Below are positions 1 through 5,970 of a DNA stretch of 8,956 bases, piece after piece. How positions within the stretch are numbered: the stretch's first letter is position 1; every line of letters starts with the position of its first letter. The notes below the pieces were generated by a model. It made no database searches and was not told where the DNA came from. It saw only the letters and a list, made by a program, of their open reading frames with translations. A program made the position numbers and the translations under genes. The stretch is taken from assembly GCA_003454605.1 (NCBI GenBank), contig DMKD01000297.1:1-8956 (forward strand), in the 5' to 3' direction. Origin of the DNA: Spirochaeta sp. (GTDB lineage: Bacteria > Spirochaetota > Spirochaetia > UBA9216).

Positions 1-2
1 CG

Positions 3-524
3 AAGCTCCTCAAAATGGCCACAACTGACTCAATGACGGGGATAAATAACAGACAGCATTTCACAGAACTAGGCAGTCGTGAGTTTGCCATCTTCGAGCG
101 GCATGGACATCCGGTTTCAGTTTTAATGTTTGATCTCGATTTTTTTAAATCCATCAATGACACCTATGGACACAACACCGGAGATGAAGCAATCATTCAT
201 TTTGCCGATATCTGTATTCAGAACCTTAGAGCCGAGGATATTTTAGGACGTATCGGCGGAGAGGAATTTGCTGCGGTTCTGCCTGCAACAGATATAGATG
301 CCGCTTTTAAGGTTGCGGATAGAATAAGGGAAAAAACAGAATCAACAGCTATAACTCATCCTGATGGAAATATTCTGCTGACAGTAAGCATCGGTGTTAC
401 AACAGTTGAAACTAAACCTGCCAGTCTGGCTATTGCTCTTCAACAAGCCGATAAGGCCCTTTACGAGGCCAAGAACAGCGGTCGAAATAAAGTTGTATTA
501 TACTCTGCTGACAAAACACAGTAA
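3..524 (+). CDS. Diguanylate cyclase, GGDEF domain (C-terminal part; 5' end outside window)
   Basis: This gene makes the second messenger cyclic di-GMP from two GTP. The frame is open to the left edge and the first visible codons (K-L-L-K-M-A-T-T-D-S-M-T-G) match the usual linker entering a GGDEF domain. The ATG at 15 is therefore probably internal and the sensory N-terminus is missing. Counting from that Met, FDLDFFKSINDTYGH (39-53) is the metal- and nucleotide-binding segment. The active-site signature is GGEEF at 81-85, a catalytically competent variant. RAED at 72-75, five residues before it, is the RxxD inhibitory I-site, so product feedback inhibition is expected. ADKALYEAKNSGRN near the end is the typical closing helix. 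The gene stops at 524 and the promoter of the next operon overlaps its last codons. The domain is certain; the input domain and full length are unknown. Confidence 0.93.
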   Translation, partial: KLLKMATTDSMTGINNRQHFTELGSREFAIFERHGHPVSVLMFDLDFFKSINDTYGHNTGDEAIIHFADICIQNLRAEDILGRIGGEEFAAVLPATDIDAAFKVADRIREKTESTAITHPDGNILLTVSIGVTTVETKPASLAIALQQADKALYEAKNSGRNKVVLYSADKTQ

Positions 525-536
525 TAAGCTTATAAT
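508..536 (+). promoter_or_regulatory. Sigma70-type promoter for the AAA ATPase-galM operon
   Basis: CTGACA (508-513, one mismatch to TTGACA) is separated by 17 bp from a perfect TATAAT (531-536). The predicted start is near 543, giving a leader of about 18 nt before the ATG at 561. The -35 lies inside the 3' end of the diguanylate cyclase gene. The downstream pair can therefore be transcribed separately, although read-through from the cyclase gene is also possible because no terminator lies between them. Confidence 0.72.
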
Positions 537-560
537 ATTGATGTAATCCACGGAGGGGAA

Positions 561-2303
561 ATGGCTGAACAGCTTATTTTAAAAAATCTCGAATTTATAA
601 AGGTTCTTCCAGGCTGGGCACAGGAACTTTCGTATAAATACTGCTCTGAAACAGCCAATCTTTACCTCATACACGGCAATATCAGAGACTTCCTGCCGAA
701 TAAAATGTATGAAGGAGAATTTGTTTTTGTAAGAATACAGGAGTTTATATCCGAAGTTCTGTTCGGAAACAAAGATATTATAGTTTTTTACGACAGATCT
801 TCCGGCATCAATTTCTGCGACAGAGAGATGCAGAATGATTATCTGAATATGATGACGAAAACCTTTCCCGATATAAGCGAGAAAGAGCTTATGTCGGCAA
901 AACCTTCAGATGCCTTCAGAAACCTTGAACAGTATTTCATGATGAATATTTCAAAGAAACAGCGAATAGTCCTGATAATTGATTTTGCCGAAACCATCAT
1001 ACCGAACGCGAATATATCAGAACTCTCAGATGAAGACAGATACTGCCTGGTGACTCTTAACCGATGGGCGCATGACCCAATCTTCACCCAGGGAGACATC
1101 TCCATCATGCTTCTATCTGAAAACCTTTCCGATGTAAACAGCAGGCTTGTACGTTCTCCGAATACGGTAAAACTCAGCATCCCGCTGCCTGATCACAACG
1201 TACGCAAGGCCTTCCTTGAGTTCACCGCGCGCCGCGACTATCTGCTGCTTGAGAGCAGGCTCAACGCTGAGCGTGTTGCGTCTATTACAAGCGGTCTGAA
1301 CCTCATGAACCTCAACCAGATAGCAGCCGAATCTTTCCAGGAAGACCGAACTATCACTCTTGATTTTCTCCGCGATAAGAAAAAAGAAATAATCGAAAAT
1401 GAAGCAGCAAGCCTGCTTGAGTTCATCGAAACTGAGCACGATCTCTCGATGGTTGCCGGAAACGATTTCATCAAAAGCAGGCTAAAAAATGCCGCAAAGG
1501 CAATTAAAAAGGGACAGCTTGAGGTGCTGCCGATGGGTTACCTCATTGCCGGCCCGGTCGGTACCGGTAAGACCTTCCTCGTCACCGCCTTCGCCGGTGA
1601 GGTAGGCATTCCTATAGTGAAGTTCAAAGCCGGATGGGCCGGCGCTTCCGACGCCAACTTTGATAAGGTCATGAACATCATCAAGGCAATGTCCCCGGTG
1701 GGTGTGCTCATCGATGAGGCCGACACCCTGCTCGGCCACGGCAGCAAAAACAACCGCAGTTCCGGAGGCAGCCTGTTCGCACGTATTGCCGACTTTATGG
1801 GTAATACGGCATACCGCGGCAAGATAATATGGTTTATTGTTACTAACCGCCCGGATTTGATCCCTATCGACCTCAAACGACAGGGACGAGCTGAAGAACA
1901 CCTAGCCTTGTTCTTCCCTCAATCCGACTCCGAAATTGACGAGCTCTTTACCATCCTGCTTCAAAAACTTAAGCTGAAAACCAGCGGATTTTCAGCTTCC
2001 AGGATTCTACGAAAATATAAACTCACCTTATCAGGCGCCGATCTTGAAGCAATACTCATCCGCTCGAGGTTCAATGCTGCTCTTGATAACCGTGTAATAA
2101 TTAGCAACGACGATATTGAAAGCACTGCCCGGGAGTTTCTGCCGCCGACCTACCCTCATGAGATCGATCTACAGAACCTTGCCGCTGTGCTGGAGTGCAC
2201 CAGCCGCGATATGATACCGGAGCAATTCCGCAATATTGAAAAAAATCAAATAGTTGATGAAATAAAACAGCTGAAAATTCTGCTTGGAGAGGTCGGGAAA
2301 TGA
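561..2303 (+). CDS. AAA+ ATPase with degenerate N-terminal ATPase-like half
   Basis: This is a 580-residue soluble protein, probably an ATP-driven remodelling factor with unknown substrate. The C-terminal half is a complete AAA module. It has Walker A GPVGTGKT (331-338), Walker B VGVLIDEAD (380-388), sensor 1 in WFIVTNRPD (Asn429) and an SRH-like IDLKRQGRAEEH (about 436-447), followed by an alpha-helical lid to about 530. The N-terminal half (about 30-225) has no P-loop but shows an ATPase-like pattern: LYLIHGNIRDF, a Walker-B-like RIVLIIDFAE (135-144) and a sensor-1-like ISIMLLSENLSDVNSRLV. It looks like a decayed second ATPase domain. This layout recalls Ycf46-type AAA proteins, by analogy only. 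The start is fixed by GGAGGGG at 552-558. The stop overlaps the galM start (ATGA). No signal peptide or membrane segment is evident. Confidence 0.9.
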   Translation: MAEQLILKNLEFIKVLPGWAQELSYKYCSETANLYLIHGNIRDFLPNKMYEGEFVFVRIQEFISEVLFGNKDIIVFYDRSSGINFCDREMQNDYLNMMTKTFPDISEKELMSAKPSDAFRNLEQYFMMNISKKQRIVLIIDFAETIIPNANISELSDEDRYCLVTLNRWAHDPIFTQGDISIMLLSENLSDVNSRLVRSPNTVKLSIPLPDHNVRKAFLEFTARRDYLLLESRLNAERVASITSGLNLMNLNQIAAESFQEDRTITLDFLRDKKKEIIENEAASLLEFIETEHDLSMVAGNDFIKSRLKNAAKAIKKGQLEVLPMGYLIAGPVGTGKTFLVTAFAGEVGIPIVKFKAGWAGASDANFDKVMNIIKAMSPVGVLIDEADTLLGHGSKNNRSSGGSLFARIADFMGNTAYRGKIIWFIVTNRPDLIPIDLKRQGRAEEHLALFFPQSDSEIDELFTILLQKLKLKTSGFSASRILRKYKLTLSGADLEAILIRSRFNAALDNRVIISNDDIESTAREFLPPTYPHEIDLQNLAAVLECTSRDMIPEQFRNIEKNQIVDEIKQLKILLGEVGK

Positions 2304-3373
2304 AGATAGAAGGTACAACTTACGGAACAACAAAATCTGGTGACAGGGTCGACATCGTCACGATTACAAACTCGAATAATATCTCTTTTTCGGCAATCAG
2401 CTATGGAGCAACCCTCATATCGGTTAAAACTCCCGATAGAAATGGCAATATTGATGAGATAACCCTCGGCAAAGCAGATCTTGCCGGCTATGAAGCAGGT
2501 CACCCCTTCTTCGGAAGCACCGTCGGCCGCTTCGGTAACCGCATCGCCGGCGCAGCTTTTTCGCTTGACGGAGAGCAGCACAATCTCGAGGCGAACAACG
2601 GACCGAACAGCCTTCACGGCGGCCCCGGAGGATTTCACGTCAGGATGTGGGAAATCTTTCCCTTTAAACAGGATGATAAAGCAGGTATCAAATTCACCTA
2701 TGTCAGTGAAGACGGTGAAGAGGGATTCCCGGGCCGGCTGCAGATCTCTGCCGTCTACACCCTTACTGAAAACAACGAACTGTTTTTCGATTACGAAGCA
2801 ATTACTGATAAGGCAACACCAATAAATCTCACAAACCACGTATACTGGAACTTGTCAGGTGCCGGCGACGGAACCATCCTCGATCACGTTCTTAAACTTA
2901 ATTGCGACCGCTACATTCCCGTTGATGATGTTCAGATACCCCTCGGTGAGATCAGGGCTGTTGCAGGCACACCATTTGATTTCCAGCAGGAGAAACGCAT
3001 TGGTGATGACATTGGCGCTGCCGGCGGATTCGACCATAACTGGGTGACTGCAGCCTACAGGAAAGGTATGACCGGTCACGGCTCCGAAGAAAAAGCTGCC
3101 GCCGTAGCCGAAACTGAACCCTTTGCAGTTCTCACCTCCCCCTCTACCGGCCGCCGGCAGGAGTTTTTCACCTCACAGCCCGGCGTACAGTTTTATTCAG
3201 GTAATTTTTTAGATAATGAAAGCGGCAGAACGGGCAACTATGATAAGAACGCCGGCCTATGCCTTGAAACTCAGAACTTCCCGGACGCGCCCAACCAGCC
3301 GTCATTTCCATCATCAATATTAAGACCCGGTGAAAAATATATTCAGAGTACGATGATCAGGTTTTCATGCTGA
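2300..3373 (+). CDS. galM: Aldose 1-epimerase (galactose mutarotase)
   Basis: This cytoplasmic enzyme interconverts alpha and beta anomers of aldoses such as galactose or glucose and feeds the Leloir pathway. At 357 residues it is full family length. The family motifs appear in order: FFGSTVGRFGNRIAGA (70-85), NNGPNSLHGGPGGF (99-112) with His106, INLTNHVYWNLSG (175-187) with His180 as the likely general acid, GGFDHNW (242-248) with Asp245, QPGVQFYSGNF (293-303), and LCLETQNFPDAPNQP (320-334) with Glu323 as the likely catalytic base. The ATG overlaps the AAA gene stop by 4 bp, with GGAGAGG just upstream inside that gene, so translation should be coupled. No other galactose gene is in the window, so the pathway role is inferred from the family. 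A loop at about 253-271 is rich in charge, Gly and Ala. No strong terminator follows. Confidence 0.95.
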   Translation: MKIEGTTYGTTKSGDRVDIVTITNSNNISFSAISYGATLISVKTPDRNGNIDEITLGKADLAGYEAGHPFFGSTVGRFGNRIAGAAFSLDGEQHNLEANNGPNSLHGGPGGFHVRMWEIFPFKQDDKAGIKFTYVSEDGEEGFPGRLQISAVYTLTENNELFFDYEAITDKATPINLTNHVYWNLSGAGDGTILDHVLKLNCDRYIPVDDVQIPLGEIRAVAGTPFDFQQEKRIGDDIGAAGGFDHNWVTAAYRKGMTGHGSEEKAAAVAETEPFAVLTSPSTGRRQEFFTSQPGVQFYSGNFLDNESGRTGNYDKNAGLCLETQNFPDAPNQPSFPSSILRPGEKYIQSTMIRFSC

Positions 3374-3386
3374 GTCTGCTCACCCC

Positions 3387-3414
3387 TTGACCAAGGACTA
3401 AATAAGACTATAAT
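3387..3414 (+). promoter_or_regulatory. Sigma70-type promoter for the HTH-EIIA gene, with repeats around it
   Basis: TTGACC (3387-3392, one mismatch) is followed by a 16-bp spacer and a perfect TATAAT (3409-3414). The predicted start is near 3421, about 30 nt before the ATG at 3451. The -35 lies within the interrupted palindrome CCTTGACCAAGG (3385-3396). The heptamer ATAAGAC occurs at 3402-3408 and again at 3422-3428, exactly 20 bp apart, just upstream of the -10 and at the predicted start. These could be operator sites, but no binding evidence is available from sequence alone. Confidence 0.72.
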
Positions 3415-3450
3415 GGACTTCATAAGACATTTATCGAATATGGGAGTCCT

Positions 3451-4137
3451 ATGAAAAATAATGCATTATCAGGCAATCTAATGACCCTTGCAGAGATTGC
3501 AGGTTATCTTAAAGTCGCTGAAAAAACCGTTCTGCGCATGATTCAGAAGGATGAGATCCCATGTGTGAAAATTGCCAGTCAATGGCGTTTCGATAAGGGA
3601 CTCATTGATGAATGGATCATCAGCAAAATGCGCAAAACTGAGACCGATGAGCTCACCCAGCTTATGCAGAAAGATGCAGACAGCGTTCCCCTTTCAAGGC
3701 TGACAGCCGAAGAATTTATCATAACAGACCTCAAACCGGGCGGCCCCGAAACGATCCTCCGAGATTTATCAAAACCGCTTATCGATGCAGGTCTGGTTGA
3801 AAATCATGAGGTATTCGTTGAAAAACTAATTTCCCGCGAAAACATGATAAGTACCGCCCTCGGCAGGGGCGTCGCGATGCCTCATATCAGGAATCCCAAA
3901 GAAAATACATCAAGCAGGCCCGTTATAGTCATAGGAATTTGCCGTGAAGGAATAGATTTCGACGCGCATGACGGAGAACCAGTTAAACTGTTTTTTCTTA
4001 TATATACAAATAATGAGATCGCACATCTACGCATTATTTCTAAAGTAAACAGCTTTTTAAGAAATAATGTTGAAATAAATGATCTTTTAACCGCAGAATC
4101 TTCAAAAGATGTGATGCGGATATTGATAAAAGACTAG
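3451..4137 (+). CDS. Excisionase-type HTH fused to PTS EIIA domain (PtsN-like regulator)
   Basis: This is a 228-residue predicted cytoplasmic regulator. Residues about 10-57 (LMTLAEIAGYLKVAEKTVLRMI ... WRFDKGLIDEWI, with bases for DNA contact in KIASQWRF) form a MerR/excisionase-like HTH of the HTH_17 type. Residues about 85-228 form a type-2 (fructose/nitrogen class) EIIA domain. The phosphoacceptor is His145 in GRGVAMPHIRNP, and the family pattern continues in GIDFDAHDGEPVKLFFLIYT and AHLRIISKV. The combination suggests DNA binding controlled by HPr-dependent phosphorylation, so it reads as regulation rather than sugar transport, since no EIIB or EIIC gene is nearby. Fusions of this kind occur in spirochaetes whose PTS is regulatory. 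GGGAG at 3442-3446 sets the start. The gene has its own promoter and a weak terminator follows. Domain calls are firm; the target genes are unknown. Confidence 0.92.
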   Translation: MKNNALSGNLMTLAEIAGYLKVAEKTVLRMIQKDEIPCVKIASQWRFDKGLIDEWIISKMRKTETDELTQLMQKDADSVPLSRLTAEEFIITDLKPGGPETILRDLSKPLIDAGLVENHEVFVEKLISRENMISTALGRGVAMPHIRNPKENTSSRPVIVIGICREGIDFDAHDGEPVKLFFLIYTNNEIAHLRIISKVNSFLRNNVEINDLLTAESSKDVMRILIKD

Positions 4138-4171
4138 AGAACTGATATATTTTTATCTGTAAAACACATGA

Positions 4172-4205
4172 GAGGCAGGTTCGTTGAAACCCTCAAATGT
4201 TTTTT
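4172..4205 (+). terminator. Probable rho-independent terminator of the HTH-EIIA gene
   Basis: The sequence forms GGTT(cgttga)AACC inside an outer GAG/CTC stem with a 3-nt bulge, followed after a short A-rich gap by TGTTTTTT. It lies 35 nt after the stop codon. The stem is short and bulged, so termination may be partial. A weak promoter (TTGAAA within the loop and 3' arm) overlaps it. Confidence 0.5.
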
Positions 4206-4214
4206 ATATATGAT
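4184..4214 (+). promoter_or_regulatory. Possible promoter of the candidate small RNA
   Basis: TTGAAA (4184-4189, 5 of 6 matches) and TATGAT (4209-4214, 5 of 6) are 19 bp apart, which is slightly long. The predicted transcription start falls at about 4221, the first base of a perfect hairpin. TATATG at 4207-4212 is an alternative -10 with 17-bp spacing. The AT-rich context makes chance matches likely, so this is tentative. Confidence 0.35.
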
Positions 4215-4220
4215 TTAGAG

Positions 4221-4338
4221 CGTAGAAAGATTTATCTTTTTACGAGGCAGGATTAATCACCTGTTGTTTTCTAAACACCTCCTTTTTTAATCAACCTCCT
4301 TTTCCCGTCTGATTCGTTGAATCGGGCGGGTCTTTTTT
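4221..4338 (+). ncRNA. Candidate small RNA with two anti-Shine-Dalgarno-like motifs
   Basis: No convincing coding frame lies here, but the stretch is organised like a bacterial sRNA. A 5' hairpin (4221-4244) pairs CGTAGAAAGAT with ATCTTTTTACG, with one G-U; the innermost pairs must open because the loop is only 2 nt. A small hairpin CAGG/CCTG follows at 4248-4263. Next comes an open pyrimidine-rich linker containing ACCTCCTTTT at 4277-4286 and again at 4294-4303, and the end is a strong terminator hairpin. The expected length is about 118 nt. The CCUCC motifs are complementary to GGAGG ribosome binding sites, as in C-rich-loop sRNAs that block translation. The call is made from architecture alone; I do not recognise the family. 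The alternative is a processed 3' UTR of the HTH-EIIA mRNA. Confidence 0.4.
4304..4338 (+). terminator. Strong rho-independent terminator, + strand
   Basis: CCCGTCTGATTC (4304-4315) pairs with GAATCGGGCGGG (4319-4330) over 12 bp with only T-G wobbles, around a 3-nt loop, followed by TCTTTTTT (4331-4338). It lies about 170 nt after the HTH-EIIA stop and has no coding gene directly before it. It is much stronger than the hairpin at 4172, which suggests that it ends a separate transcript. Confidence 0.85.
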
Positions 4339-4543
4339 ATACAGCCCCACTTATATATCGAATCATAATTATGGCGTGCCGCGAACTGACCAACAGATGG
4401 TCAGTCCACGACCAGGCTGCTCCGGGCTCCGCTACCGCTTCGGTAAAAAACGGCCCACCGTTTTCCACCGCCTCCGGCGCCCTCCATATCCTTCACGCAG
4501 TACAGTGATGTGATTTTCTCTTAGTGCTGGGCGAAAGGGGGGC
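4339..4543. other. Gene-free convergent intergenic stretch, partly GC-rich, hairpin-dense
   Basis: No supported gene lies here. A perfect 8-bp inverted repeat ACTGACCA/TGGTCAGT with a 5-nt loop occurs at 4385-4405. The stretch 4410-4495 is clearly richer in G and C than the flanking DNA and contains several short CCG/CGG dyads plus the - strand terminator described separately. It separates + strand transcription ending at 4338 from - strand transcription ending after 4544. A 63-codon + strand frame over this region starts inside the terminator loop, lacks a ribosome binding site and is not credible. Confidence 0.55.
4445..4464 (-). terminator. Probable terminator of the SUMF1-lipoprotein transcript
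   Basis: Read on the - strand, AAAACGG-TGGG-CCGTTTT is a perfect 7-bp stem with a 4-nt loop, and the T run extends to six. It lies about 80 nt downstream of the lipoprotein stop codon. The stem is modest, but placement, orientation and T-tract agree. Confidence 0.6.
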
Positions 4544-5410
4544 TCAATTTGAAGCATTTCGAGCTAATCTGATTCCTTGACCACTTCCTGTTCCAAATTC
4601 ATAAGCTCCTGCTCTATGATAGGGTGTAAGTGGAAATTCGTCTGAGGTTCCATAAGCCCCCCCCCGCGCGATTCGATATTGTTTATCTTTTACTTTTAAG
4701 TAATCTTCTAATGAAGGGCCTGCTGGATTTATTAATAAAATCGAAAAGTCATTCTGATATTCCAATGATAAATCCCAGCACCATTCACTTATATTGCCAC
4801 TCATATCGTAAAGCCCCAACTCGTTAGGTTTCTTCATTCCAACAGGATGAGTATGATTATCTGAATTCCAACCATTCCACGAAACCTCATCAAGATCATT
4901 GCTGCCTGAGTATTCATAGCCCATAAAATTATTCCCTCCCCGGGCTGCGAATTCCCATTCAGCATCTGTTAAAAGTCGATATCCATCAGCATCTCTTATC
5001 CATTCAATATCATCACCATTGATGATATAACACTCTTCAAGTCCATACTTTCTACTGACCCAATTTGAATACTCAATAGTAAGTTTCCAACTTACTCCTA
5101 TAGAAGAATCAGGAAAAGGACTTTTCTTACGCTTATCAGTATATTTACTCTTCCACTCAAAAACGGTTTTAGTCTCTTGTAAAAACAACTCCCATTGCTC
5201 TACTGTCGTTTCATATTTGGAAATATAATAGTCATCAAGTTTTACTCTTACCAAATGAGATGTTCTTCCTTCTTTTCCGAGAAGAAATTCTCCTCCTTCC
5301 ACAAATACCATATTCTTATCAATATTAAATTCATCTGTATAACATCCTGAAACTATGATAAACATTATTAATGCGGTTAAAACTACTTTCTTCATTAAAA
5401 ATTCACCCAT
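4544..5410 (-). CDS. SUMF1/FGE-fold lipoprotein
   Basis: This is a predicted lipid-anchored envelope protein. The signal MKKVVLTALIMFIIVSGC ends in lipobox V-S-G-C, with Cys23 as acceptor. The mature part has the FGE-sulfatase (SUMF1) fold: MVFVEGGEFLLG (34-45), DYYISKYETTVEQWELF, DADGYRLLTDAEWEFAARGG (140-159), ELGLYDMSGNISEWCWD (197-213), RIARGGAY (246-253) and the closing GIRLAR. The paired cysteines of true formylglycine-generating enzymes are absent from the C-terminal core. A binding or structural role is therefore likelier than sulfatase activation. Two starts are possible. ATG 5410 has AGAGGA six nt upstream. ATG 5395, the normal MKK signal start, overlaps the upstream stop as TAATG. 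Both give the same mature protein. A run of nine G at 4657-4665 encodes the RGG motif. The upstream partner gene is IS-disrupted, so expression may be impaired. Confidence 0.88.
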   Translation of the reverse strand: MGEFLMKKVVLTALIMFIIVSGCYTDEFNIDKNMVFVEGGEFLLGKEGRTSHLVRVKLDDYYISKYETTVEQWELFLQETKTVFEWKSKYTDKRKKSPFPDSSIGVSWKLTIEYSNWVSRKYGLEECYIINGDDIEWIRDADGYRLLTDAEWEFAARGGNNFMGYEYSGSNDLDEVSWNGWNSDNHTHPVGMKKPNELGLYDMSGNISEWCWDLSLEYQNDFSILLINPAGPSLEDYLKVKDKQYRIARGGAYGTSDEFPLTPYHRAGAYEFGTGSGQGIRLARNASN

Positions 5411-5802
5411 TCTAATCCTCTATATCTATATGAATCAATTACACTCCATGACAACTGAAATCGATACGGATCTATCAAATCATAATTATTCCTGTACAGA
5501 GCATGATGTTCATTATCACCTGTTCCATAAATTGCATAATCTGCCATTGTATAATCAGAGTTAAGATAATCCTGCAAATTATTGTAATCAGTGCCTTGTG
5601 ATAAATATTGCGAAGAGTTGAACTCTTGACCAAGTAGATTTAGATAATCATCATATAATTCGACTGTGCCATCATCTAATACATATCCTTCAATATTAGC
5701 ATTTGTAATTGCGTCTCCAATCATATCAAGGCTAATCGTCGGGTCCTTTAGCTGATAGAAATTCACTGGTACTGTTCCATAGTAGAAAATCCGGCGCCAA
5801 CC
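5395..5802 (-). pseudogene. 3' fragment of an IS-interrupted gene of unknown function
   Basis: These are the last 134 codons of the gene interrupted by the IS21 element, starting at W-R-R-I-F-Y-Y-G and ending ...RYRGLEWVNF. The residues are rich in Tyr, Asp and Asn. I recognise no domain. The frame stays open through the IS left end to a GTG at 5877, but the extra N-terminal residues are translated transposase-binding repeats, and that GTG lacks a good ribosome binding site. The true N-terminal portion lies beyond the IS at 8365-8956. The stop TAA shares a base with ATG 5395 of the lipoprotein gene, so the two were probably one coupled operon. The intact product may be the C-terminus of a large secreted or toxin-like protein, but that is speculation from context. 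Confidence 0.75.
5799..5802. repeat. Left copy of probable 4-bp target duplication (AACC)
   Basis: AACC immediately precedes the terminal TG of the IS and recurs at 8365-8368. Deleting the IS plus one copy joins the two host fragments in frame (…D-F-G-W-R-R-I-F…). One caveat is that AACC also precedes the iteron core at 5848, so the match could partly be element sequence. Confidence 0.55.
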
Positions 5803-5887
5803 TGCCACCCATTCCGGAATGGATCTGCCAATCATTCCGGTCTGAACCTGCCACCTATTCCGTAATAAAGCTGCCACTTTTTAGCTG
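5802..5887 (+). repeat. Left-end iterons: four CTGCCAC sites at 23-bp period
   Basis: The core CTGCCAN-type sequence begins at 5802, 5825, 5848 and 5871, exactly 23 bp apart. The first three extend to CTGCCAMYYATTCCGK-like 16-mers (CTGCCACCCATTCCGG, CTGCCAATCATTCCGG, CTGCCACCTATTCCGT); the fourth keeps only CTGCCAC. They are most likely transposase binding sites, since multiple terminal repeats are known in IS21-family elements. Confidence 0.85.
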
Positions 5888-5898
5888 ATTTCCGGAAT

Positions 5899-5920
5899 CC
5901 ATTTTAGACTTCATTTAACC
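5899..5920 (+). repeat. Left subterminal inverted repeat of the IS
   Basis: The core TTAGACTTCATTTAACC matches the reverse complement of 8311-8331 (core GGTTAGATGAAGTCT), with two substitutions and one gap over about 22 bp. It lies just inside the left iterons and upstream of istA, so it could be a further transposase or regulatory site. Confidence 0.6.
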
Positions 5921-5970
5921 TCATAAAACAGGCACACTGCTTCAGTAAATCATAATAATAGGAGTGATGT

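Noticed and set aside
839..1901. Several - strand open frames of 78-139 codons
   Set aside because: They are antisense to the AAA ATPase gene, mutually overlapping, and show no domain motifs or ribosome binding sites.
4171..4194. T-arm-like GGTTCG...AACC considered as part of a tRNA
   Set aside because: No acceptor, D or anticodon stems surround it, and a T-tract follows, which fits a terminator.
4317..4508. 63-codon + strand frame in the intergenic region
   Set aside because: It begins inside a terminator loop, has no ribosome binding site, and overlaps hairpins and the opposing terminator.
5802..5887. Regular 23-bp repeats considered as a CRISPR-like array
   Set aside because: The period is too short for repeat plus spacer, the gaps are only 7 bp, and inverted copies occur at the other end of the IS, so they are transposon end sites.
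5901..5930. Outward (- strand) promoter from the IS left end, TAAAAT as -10
   Set aside because: No acceptable -35 lies at 16-18 bp, so the match is not better than chance in AT-rich DNA.
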